Position numbers and translations under genes: made by a program. Positions 54,875 to 64,000 of a stretch of DNA of 64,000 bases are shown here, piece after piece. Below the pieces are notes generated by a model that saw nothing but the letters and a program-made list of their open reading frames with translations, did no database searches and was not told where the DNA came from. Location: positions 145,743 to 209,742 of the forward strand of contig JASAND010019857.1 of the NCBI GenBank assembly GCA_030248195.1, given 5' to 3'. The stretch's first letter is position 1; each line of letters begins with the position of its first letter. This DNA comes from Trissonchulus latispiculum. Its lineage: Eukaryota; Nematoda; Enoplea; Enoplida; Ironidae.

Positions 54875-56133
54875 AATTGAAAAAATTGCACTCTTGCGTA
54901 CTAATCAGAAAGTCTCGCATGGTTACTATGTAATATCTCTTGGTATACGCTAATTCAAATTTCTTAACTGACACGTGATCCAATAATAATCTCATGAGAT
55001 ATATATGTAAGATTAGCATAAACGTTGGGTAAGGCTCAGTGATCAAATGATCAGTCTTGACATCAAAATCTTAGGCCCTTTTCAATAAAGACAAGATTAT
55101 ATAAATTTCAACAAGGCGCTCTGAGGCTCTACTTTTCATTCTTTCCCATTATTTGCGGAAAAGTTTTAAATATATATTTCCTAAAAATAAAAGGATCAAC
55201 TTCACATTAATTCCATCTCTTCCAACAAAGACCCTTTAGTATATTCAAATCTTTCAAGATTGTACAGCTTTGCTCAGAGAAAAAGCCGCATTCGTGAAAA
55301 TATAGCAAAAGTTGACTAAATTTTATTCCGAAAGTCTCCAAAAAAGACGACAGCTGGCTGACTGCCAGGAAACCTGAGGAAAATTTGGCAAAATTTACTC
55401 TCCCGTGAGTGAAAAAAGCTGGAACCTAATTCAAAAGAATGGGTCCTTTTTAGGGTCGGAAATTTAATTAGAAGGAAACTTGGGGGGATTCGAAAATACG
55501 ATTAGGAAAATGTCGAAAGATTCAGAGGAAATAGCAGTATAAGCCACGAAAATTAATGTAGGTATATAAGTTTTTAAAATGATGTTTATATGTGTACTAT
55601 GAAAATAATTTCGATAGTAATGGAGTTAGGTATACCCATGATACGAATATTAAGAATTTATAATAGGAAGAGTAAGACATTCAGTTCTTCTCAATAGATC
55701 TGGCATGAGAAAAGCTCGTCCCAAAATCTCTGTGGTGGTAACGCTACGCATGCAGTTGGCATCTAATTTTGCGCAGCGGACTGGCTAAGTCCCATAGGTT
55801 TACACGAGGGGTATGGGGGGATCCAAGCCCCCCAACCCAGACAAGGTACAAGCCCTACCGCCGTCAGGGGCAAGAGGTTAGGAAAAATTGGGCAAGGGAT
55901 AAGCGGAAAGCCCCGAAAAAATAGGTTTTCGCTCCGAAATGCCGGAAAATTTCTGGCTTGGCCAGAATTTTTTACTAAAATTTCTTAATTTTCCCAAAAA
56001 GCTACCAAAATTTTGGATATTTTCCAAACAATTTTTTTCTTCAAAGTCTTTTAAAATTGCGAATTTATATTATTATTAGCCCTAATTTATGATTATGGTA
56101 CAAGCCCCCCTCGATAATTTTGGTTCTAGGTAC

Positions 56134-56461
56134 TAGTGTTTTAGGCCGGCCAGGGTTTCACCGGCCGGCTGTCGGCCGGCCGCCGGTGAGCCCGTAAGCC
56201 GGCCGGCGGCCGGCCGGCCGGCCGGCTACCGGCCTAGAGCAGTTTGCAGTGCAGTTATTATAACTGCTAAGATATTTATTTTCGGATATTATCTTAGAAA
56301 AATAGCACAGCATAGCATAAAAAATTAGCAAAACTAGATTTGGAGTCCATTTTAAGCTTAGTTGCTCTATTTTGTAAATTTCTGATTGGTGATTTGTATC
56401 CCAGCCGGCGGCCGGCCGGCGAGCAAAAGTCGTCGGCCGGCGGCCGGCCGCCGGCCTCAAA
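56134..56461. mobile_element. GGCCGG-rich hAT-like MITE, relative of 42410-42742
   Basis: Starts TAGTGTTTTAGGCCGGCC and ends GGCCGCCGGCCTCAAAA. The ~165-bp core matches the core of 42410-42742. Right terminus degraded, target duplication not readable. Confidence 0.65.
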
Positions 56462-56684
56462 AGCCCTCTCAGAATTTTCTTGGGACAAGCCCCCCCCCAG
56501 GATCCGACCCTATGTTAATGTATGCTAAGTCCTATCTCACAACTAAAAATTTAAAAGTAATCTCTAATCGGATGCCACCACAAATGCAATAAATTAGATT
56601 TCAACACTGCGGAACCGAGCGCTTATTTCATAAGCATTGTTTATAAGCTCAGGTGGGTTCTCAACTCAATCCTCACCTCAGGGG

Positions 56685-56725
56685 CGAACTTTTCGGGTCG
56701 GATGTGCTGCAGTGGCAATTATTTC
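56685..56725 (+). repeat. SINE tail fragment
   Basis: CGAACTTTTCGGGTCGGATG then TGCTGCAGTGGCAATT matches the tail of the SINE at 16456-16490 (reverse strand there). Confidence 0.55.
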
Positions 56726-56729
56726 TTTC

Positions 56730-58285
56730 AATTCGATCATACGGTGTTTAATTAATTCTTGCTAATTAACTAAATAACTAAAGCTACCGTTGGTAAAGAG
56801 GGTATTACGGTAGTCTGACTTAGCCCCAACAAAAGTGGTTTTAATCTTTAGTGCTTGAGCAGAAAGATAGTCGGCAACAAAACCAGACAACGGTTTTCTA
56901 TAAAATAAGCCAACCCTTGGTAAAAACTAAACATTTTGGCTATATACACCACTGACTCAAGGTCAGGCATAACCGCAAATCGGAACAATTAGTGGTACAA
57001 AAATACCCAAATTTAATTTCAACAATGCGCCCGCCATAAATTCCATAACAAATTGAATGTCACACGCATTGCACAATTGCAAACCTGGCAAAAACAGCTA
57101 TAAAAACAAAGTTTTGACCCCCTGCCGATTTCGTTAAACTTGATACAAACAAAAGCTCCCCAGGGGATTACAATAGCGGATTTTTGTTACGCAAATCGGC
57201 CATGCTACCGATTTAGTAGTTTAGTTTGAACTGCAGGTAGCCAAAATGCGTAACACAGGATACATGTGCAATTTCTGAAAATTTCTGCAAAAAGTGGAAA
57301 AGAATAAATTTTGTGTATAACTTTTCTCAGACAATAGGATTACCTCACTGAAAAGTCAAGTAATTTTGACCCAATTTGAGTAGATACAAAACTCTTCCTG
57401 AACTAACGTAAAGGGGATACAAAACTTTTAATTTACAACTTTGCATAAAAATGTTCCTATACAGTAATTGTTTGGCAGATGGGGACAATTTTACAAAAGT
57501 TATAGCACTCCTTTAAAGTTTACTACAAAATATACCTATACAAGTTGGCCAAATAATTTCAGGGAAAAACAACCTTTAAATCTTTAACAGGCATAAAATT
57601 TTGCATGTAAGAGCCAAAAACTACACCCGTTTACAGCATCTAGACACGAAAACATTTTCCGCCAAAATTAAAACTTGCTACTGATATGCTAAACGACATG
57701 CGAAAAAACCAGTTAATGAAACATTTAAACACGTAAAACTTTCTGAAATCGCCCACAATATTTCATTAAAATTTATGAGCAGAAAATTCGACAAAAATGT
57801 TGCATGAAAATTGAAAATCAAGTTATCAACATGTGCTTTACAAGCCAGGAATAAAATTTATCTCTTGCTCTTTCTTGCCACGGGATCAGTTAAAAATCTT
57901 AGTCGCGAAGGGGCTAATTTTGCCAGAAAATCAAAATCAAAATTTAAAATTCTTTGATTTCTGCTAATTTGATGGAATATATTTATATCAGACACTTTGA
58001 GAATGCATTTATCTGAAGCAAGACATTCCGAACTACAGACATTTAGAATTAAGCTTTTGCAAACACTTTAAGTCTGGGCAAGAATGTTGTAATATGAGGT
58101 TAAGCCGAGATATCAAACAAATTCCAAGGAATATATGAATACATGAATTTAGATTCAAATTTAAAGTTCTTAGGATCCCTCTATAATATGTACTGCAAAC
58201 AAAAATGTTCCCTGAAAGATACATATGTAAATAAGTAAGGTAAATTGAAATACACAAAGATTATGTAAGTCAAAGAAAAGTGTAT
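56730..58285. other. A-rich intergenic DNA, nothing recognised
   Basis: No coding similarity, no clear repeat ends. Confidence 0.45.
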
Positions 58286-58287
58286 AT

Positions 58288-58335
58288 ATACACACATATA
58301 TATATATATATATATATACATATGTATATATATAA
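58288..58335. repeat. TA microsatellite
   Basis: TATATATACACACATATATA and (TA)n. Confidence 0.95.
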
Positions 58336-58799
58336 TTATATGCACAATGCTATTAATAAATTGAAAAGTGTATTTTTCAAAAAACTCAGCATGTATTTAC
58401 AGCCCGTGTGAAGCTGTACACGACGTCATAAAAAATGGCTGAAACTGTCCATCTTTGCTCAGTAAATAAGGCGACAGCTGTTTTCATGCGGAAAAATGAG
58501 TGCAAATTTTCCAAACATAAAACAAATACAGCAGACATTAAAACATTGCTTGGATCGTGAACAGAATTTAATGGAGACAAACAGAGTATATACAGAAGAC
58601 GCTATCATGTGATGTTGGGTCTCTTACAGAGTTGTATGCGGGCCGATTTTTCCCGCCCGCGCCCGGCCCGCAGCCCGCACTTCGTGACCGCGGCCCGCAT
58701 GACCCCGGCCCGCGGCCCGCACTCGCATAATCCGGCCCGCAGGTACCCGCACATAAAAATTGCTCCCTATGCAAGCCTGAGTTCCAAAACTGAAGTATT

Positions 58800-59650
58800 T
58801 TAAGGTAGTGGTATCATTTTGTGCAATGCTTTTGTAGTGATTCTTTTAAACCTTATAACTTGCAATTTTGGGAGCTGGAAAGAGATTTATACATAGTTTT
58901 AAAGCTTATAATCTGGACATTCCCATGAGCTTACGAAACTAGCAAAATTGGCAAAAACTTTCTGAGATAAAGCTAAATATAGATTAAATTTTTTAACATA
59001 GATTTTTCAAAACTGTAGAATTGGCTATGTAGTTTTAAAGTTTTCAACAAGTTTTCTTTGTGCCGAGGGACAGTATTTAGATTTGGCTCAACAGGTCTTA
59101 GCGCTCCAGAAAATCCGACAAATGGCCAAATGTGTGGCGACACGAAATTTTGCAAATTTACGTTGAGTTTTTTGCAACTAGAGGCGTTTCGCTCAAACCA
59201 AGAAAAATGCCCCTCCGCAATAGTGCGAATCTTCAAATGCCAAAACTCACTTTAATCCATTGGGAAGTTCTTGAGAAATTGATGTTCAAAGCAAAATACG
59301 CAGTTTTGCCAAAATGGTTTGTCGGCCAAATCTCTAGCCCTGATAAAATGTGCAATTCGACTGTGTATCGATTGAGTCTAAATAAACTAAAATTGTCAGT
59401 AATATTTGGTAGAATATTTGCAAAAACTGACTTCCTCATGGCCATTTTTGACCCCCAAAATCGTTTCGGGCTTACACTGGCTTAACCACTGGAGATTCGT
59501 CAAAAGTTGTAGGAGCAAAAATGTTCATTTTGGTGCCCTCTTTCCAGCCATACCAACCAATCTAATGTATCGACTACCTACTGCAAGAATAATGGCAAAA
59601 ACCAAAAATATTTTCACCTAAAAATGCGGGACTGATCCGAAAATGTTAAA
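58800..59650. mobile_element. TTAA piggyBac-like MITE (copy 3), right end lost
   Basis: TTAA at 58800-58803, then GGTAGTGGTATCATTTTGTG. Follows copies 1 and 2 to about 59650 and then loses similarity before the right terminus. Confidence 0.75.
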
Positions 59651-60022
59651 GACCACCAAAATGTAATGCATATAGCCGCTGGCGAAATGTGACAAATTTT
59701 TTACATGGACAGTGCACATTGCGCATTGACTATGCAAGCAAGAGGATAGTTGCTTGTCAGATTTATTTGCTCAAACCCAAGGACTGATTTATATGTATAT
59801 ATTTCGAGAACTCGTGTGGATCTGAGAAAGTAGTCAATCCCAAGTTGCTGACATCCTTTGGTCAATTTCTTTGTAAACATTGAAGAGCAATTTCATAACT
59901 AAAACAAGGGTTTAGCAGCTCAGCTATTTGCTGGAGTGGAGATATCGAATGACACAACGAAGTCAAGCCGATTGTTTAAAAGCCTGAAATATATTGTCTT
60001 CTTCTTCCTTTATAATTTGGTG

Positions 60023-61184
60023 TATATGTCGTAGGTAAAATTGAAATTCAGAGAAATGTCATAATTCCCTAGCACTTGCCAGGTAAATGTGATATTTCAG
60101 TTCTCTCTAGAGAACCTTGATATGGACAAAGAATTTCACATTTCTCTGAAGACTGTTTAAGAGAAACTTGATATGGTCCTTCCTTTTGATGAAATTAAGA
60201 ACTAAACTAAGAACGTAATTATAAATTAGGGCGGTACATTACAGTATAATGACCAATGACCTCTGACCCCTGACCTTAATTGCAAGGGTGTTTGAATTAT
60301 ACCAATTTGTAATTGTGTTTAAGTTCGCTATAAGATTGTTATGTGATATCTGCAACAAGTTTCGTATGTTTTGCAAATGCGATGTGAATTAGTAAATATC
60401 GTGTTTATTTTTGCAAATGTCAGCTAATCAGCAGTCAACAACTCCATATGAATCTTCTATAACTGATTCTAATTCTTCTATTTAAATTTTTAAGTTTTAA
60501 AGGGAACCGACCAAGGGGAACCAAAACATTTTTTAGCTGAGATTTTGGGTAAAAGTTGTATATAGATGTTTTCAGGAGGTGCTGAGAACGAATCTGAAAT
60601 CCGTTTTTGATTCAGCTTTTTGTTATATAGCTCTGTAGATGTACGTAAGCTTATGCTGAGCTAACAAAAAGTTGAATCAAAAAACGAATTTTAGATTCGT
60701 GACCAGCATCCCGGAAAACCTCTATATACAAGTTTTGAACAAACTCGGAGGCAAAAATGTTTGGTTCCAATTGGTCCACCCTTAAAAACTTAAAAATCTA
60801 AAACTATAAAAATTTTATTACCAGTTAATCATTGTTATTGTTGTTGCTATTGCTGCCTTTCTGTTGTTACTAAACTTACTTTTTTTGCAAAAAAATAGTA
60901 AAAAGTCTACTATTAAAAGTTTTGTTTTCTTCAGCTGTTAAAAGTTGTCTTAGCTATATCAGAAATTAATCGAATACCGGTAGTATTGAAATTCATATTG
61001 TAGAAATAAATTTCTCTGTACAAAACAACAGTTTTCCCTAGCACGCTTCAGTGAAATTTGAAATGAAATGCAAGTCTTTGTCCATATCAAGATTCTCTAG
61101 AGAGAACTGAAATATCACATTTACCTAGCAAGTGCTAGGGAATTATGATATTTCTCTGAATTTCATTTTTACCTACGACATATA
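60023..61184. mobile_element. Element with ~110-bp terminal inverted repeats
   Basis: TATATGTCGTAGGTAAAA at the left and TTTTTACCTACGACATATA at the right. Arms share GTGATATTTCAGTTCTCTCT and TTGATATGGACAAAG and their complements. A further inverted repeat lies inside (GGGAACCGACCAAGGGGAAC near 60500 against 60755-60790). TA target site likely but not certain. Confidence 0.8.
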
Positions 61185-62101
61185 TATATGATATTTCTAA
61201 AAAACCAAAACTAGCTGAAGAAACTATCCAAAAAATCGGCCCGCATCGGCCCGCGCGGGCCGTGCGGGTAGCAAAATTCGGCCCGCCCCGCCCCGCCCCG
61301 CGGGTACCCGCGGCCCGCATACAACTTTCCCCCCCTCAGCCATAAACTTTGATTTTTTTGAACCCTTTAAATTTTGTATGAGTGCAATGAATTCAAAAGT
61401 TTAAAATTCTTAAATTTTAAATTTTTAAAACTTAAATTTTAGTTTGGTAAGGGAATTTTGCTGAAAACTTGCATTCTTCAGCTTTCTATTAGCTCAGTAT
61501 AAGCTAAAAATGTAAGCCTAGCTGTAAGCTTATACTGAGCTGATGAAAAGCTGAATCGAAAAACGGATTTGAAATTCCTGCTCAGCGCTCCTGAAAACCC
61601 CTCCATGCAAGTTTCCAGCAAAATTTTTCAAAACATTTTTCGGTCCCCAACCAAACTAAAATTTAAAATTTTTTAAAGATTTTTAAAATTTTAAATTTTT
61701 TTTATTTTTTTAATTCATAAGCCTCCAGTGTGCACCCACGTAAAATTTCAAAGTTATTGGTCAAAAAATCAAAAGTTATGGCTGGGGGTGGGAGCGCAAG
61801 AGACCCTATCATGATTTAGCTGTTAGAAATAAAGTAGATATTAAATACGTTACCAACTTATGACTTGACATAAATTTTTAGATTTTAGCTTAAATTTTCA
61901 ATTTAATTTTAACCTTTAGTTACCGGTCTAATCCAGAATGGAGCGTATATCCTTAAATTTCTGTTGACACTTTGTATAATCTGTAAAACTGTGCAGTCGA
62001 TGTGTATGAATCTTATCGAGCTGATGGGTCACAGATTTCAAAATTTTTCACAAATTTTATGAGAAATCAAATAAATAAAATGCCAAAGTTCCCCAAAAAT
62101 T

Positions 62102-62177
62102 GTACCTTCGGTGAGATTTGAACCAACAATCCCTCGTGTTCCATTCGAACGCTCTACCAGCTGAGCCACAATTGCAC
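62102..62177 (-). repeat. tRNA-like SINE head
   Basis: On the minus strand TGGCTCAGCTGGTAGAGCG (A-box region) and GGTTCAAATCTC (B-box region). Acceptor pairing is poor, so a degraded SINE head rather than a gene. Confidence 0.55.
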
Positions 62178-62234
62178 CAAGCTAGATAACGCCCCAATGT
62201 TAACGTGAATGATATGTATTATGTGTATATAATA

Positions 62235-62964
62235 GGTACTAACAAGAGTGCATAATTGCACTATATATTAGAAGAAGAGTAAGCCACTAGAGGGCTTCTC
62301 TTCTTGGCATTGCGTAACGGTGCTCCGACCACAATACGCGAATGTTCCCCCGTTTGGTGGGGGGGGTAGCTCTCTTCGACAAAGCATACCCCCTCCCCGT
62401 TTGGTGGGGGGGGGTATGCAAAAGGGGTCCCCGTTTGGTGGGGGGGTATGCAAAAGGGGTCCCCGTTTGGTGGGGGGGGGGGGTAGGCGGAAGGGGGTCC
62501 CCGTTTGACGGGGGGTCGTCAAGTCAGGCTGAAATTTGCTGAATCTGATTGGCTGTTGGCGACCTCCCCCCAAACGGGGACCCCTTTTGCATACCCCCCC
62601 CCCCACCAAACGGGGACCCCTTTTGCATACCCCCCCACCAAACGGGGACCCTTTTTCAAATAGAACAAAAACTACCGTAATCCTCTGCGCTACCCCCCCC
62701 CACCAAACGGGGAGGGGGTCTCTGCAATCTGATTGGCTGTTGGCTACCCCCCCACCAAACGGGGACCTCTTTTCTGCTACCCCCCCCCCCCACCAAACGG
62801 AGGGGGGGTATGCATTGTCGAAGAGAGCTACCCCCCCCCCACCAAACGGGGGAACATTCGCGTATTGTGGTCGGAGCACCGTTACGCAATGCCAAGAAGA
62901 GGAGCCCTCTAGTGGCTTACTCTTCTTCTTATATATAGTGCAATTATGCACTCTTGGTACTAAC
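62235..62964. mobile_element. Mutator-like foldback with 9-bp target duplication
   Basis: GGTACTAAC at 62235-62243 and 62956-62964. The element of 712 bp starts AAGAGTGCATAATTGCACTA and ends with its complement. Terminal inverted arms run ~150 bp or more, and the centre is an array of CCCCGTTTGGTGGGGG in both orientations. Long TIRs with a 9-bp duplication fit Mutator-like (MULE) elements; there is no transposase. A 241-codon open frame on the minus strand merely reads through the array. Confidence 0.85.
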
Positions 62965-63002
62965 ATTCCTAGTTCCACTTTCATTCGCTCCAAACTTACT
63001 AC

Positions 63003-63040
63003 TATATACTACTACTACTACTACTACTACTACTATATAG
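63003..63040. repeat. ACT microsatellite
   Basis: (ACT)n of about 10 units between TATAT and ATATAG. Confidence 0.97.
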
Positions 63041-64000
63041 TTTACCATTCACCCAACAACATTACCTATTAAGTTTACTTTGCTAAGCTAATCTTATTAT
63101 ATATCCTGCCTAATTAAGACAATTATCTCCAAACATTGTTCACAGTTAGATTTCTTTCAAGGACTAAAACTACATCAGACACAATTAAACACACTGCTAT
63201 GAAACGCTCATAAAAACAGTTGTCTGCACATGTTTCCAAGGTACCCAGAAACTTCTTCAATAAACACCATTTCACTCAGTGACAAATATTTAGAACGGAT
63301 CAAAAGAAAGAAAGTACAACTCAGTCTGAATTTGAAGGGACAAGTTCTTTGCAAATCTTCTGCAACACTCATTCAAACTTTAGTGCATAGAATAGGGTAC
63401 TCCAGAATTAACGCACAATTGCAGTCTGTCTATAAAAATTGCAATGGACAAAAGCAATAGAATACATAGGCTAGCAGCAATCCTTTTGTAGATTTTTGTC
63501 AACAGAAGAATTATCATAGCCTCTGCCTTCAAGGATTTTACTTTGAGCAAATTTTTGGACGAATTTAAAATCCTTAGCAAATAATGATCTTCCAGTCATG
63601 GCTGAAATTTTAATTCAGTATTGGCCATCCACTGCAAATGAATCCAACTCTGACTAATAAAATCTGAATGAAACTGATTTGCACCAAAACCGAACCGAAC
63701 CAAAGGTAATTCGTTCCTTCGCATATATACTTGAAAAATAGACTTTCCCGCACTGATTTCATGAAGTCTGTTCCGGAAAAAGCTGAAAAACTGTACATGT
63801 CACAACCATAGAATAACGTGGGGGGGGACGTAATCAAACTCCCCAAGATCGACAAAAATGAGTGACTTCTCGACGAGAAGGAAAAAGCAACAGGTAAACC
63901 CTCTCGTACAGAAGGGAAAAAGGGTCGACCCCTCAGCAAATTATACCAAAAACAGCACCAGTTTTTTAGCAAATTTTAGATTTTTTCAAGTTTTTTAGTA
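63041..64000. other. Intergenic DNA at window end, nothing recognised
   Basis: AT-rich. Open frames up to 120 codons on the minus strand (63610-63972) show no family resemblance and have intron-like composition. Confidence 0.45.

Larger units (their letters stand above)
58631..61325. mobile_element. TIR composite with GCGGGCC-rich ends, two insertions inside
   Basis: GTTGTATGCGGGCC at the left and GGCCCGCATACAAC at the right are exact inverted repeats, each followed inward by ~90 bp of CGGCCCGC words. Inside lie a truncated TTAA element (58800-~59650) and a long-TIR element (60023-61184). I could not read a target duplication. Confidence 0.6.

Noticed and set aside
62268..62993. 241-codon open frame on the minus strand
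   Set aside because: It reads through the CCCCGTTTGGTGGGGG arrays of the foldback element. Composition is repetitive Gly/Pro and there is no domain.
63610..63972. 120-codon minus-strand open frame
   Set aside because: Hydrophobic, aromatic-rich low-complexity translation of T-rich DNA with no recognisable motif.

Overview
This is animal (metazoan) nuclear DNA, probably from an invertebrate. It has short coding exons between GT/AG introns, an AT-rich background, tRNA-derived SINEs and many cut-and-paste DNA transposon relics. I cannot place it to phylum from sequence alone.

Layout. (1) 578-26597, + strand: most of the histone H3K27 demethylase gene UTX/KDM6A. The 5' exons lie left of the window. 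TPR exons (578-6842) are followed by a linker rich in Gly, Pro and Gln (13265-15187), a conserved pre-JmjC region (15549-18237), the second half of the JmjC domain and the C-terminal zinc-binding domain (22502-26597). The exon that should carry the first half of the JmjC core, with the HxE iron ligands, is not present between 18238 and 22501, and the reading phase breaks there. Two UTX introns (6843-13264 and 18238-22501) carry related composite repeats: a terminal hairpin, a shared unique block, a ~145-bp tandem array and a long-TIR foldback. (2) 26598-32250: T-rich, gene-poor downstream DNA. (3) 32804-34083, - strand: the 3' part of an unrecognised gene whose last ~90 bp is copied in inverted orientation next to it. 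(4) 38258-41787, + strand: three exons of a short-chain dehydrogenase (retinol/17-beta-hydroxysteroid dehydrogenase type) with two single-base frameshifts and no visible N-terminal exons. (5) 45218-48865, - strand: a complete four-exon gene for a 614-residue protein of unknown family with a clear internal A-B-A-B duplication. (6) 48866-64000: no convincing gene; SINEs, GC-rich TIR elements, and a foldback element with 9-bp target duplications at 62244-62955.

Mobile DNA dominates the rest. Several elements have readable target-site duplications: 8 bp (hAT-like), TTAA (piggyBac-like), 9 bp (Mutator-like) and one 20-bp duplication. A recurring theme is short TIR elements whose interior is a degenerate array of one 6-12-base word.

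The genes do not form a common pathway as far as I can see. All homology statements rest on recognition of the translated sequence, not on database searches.
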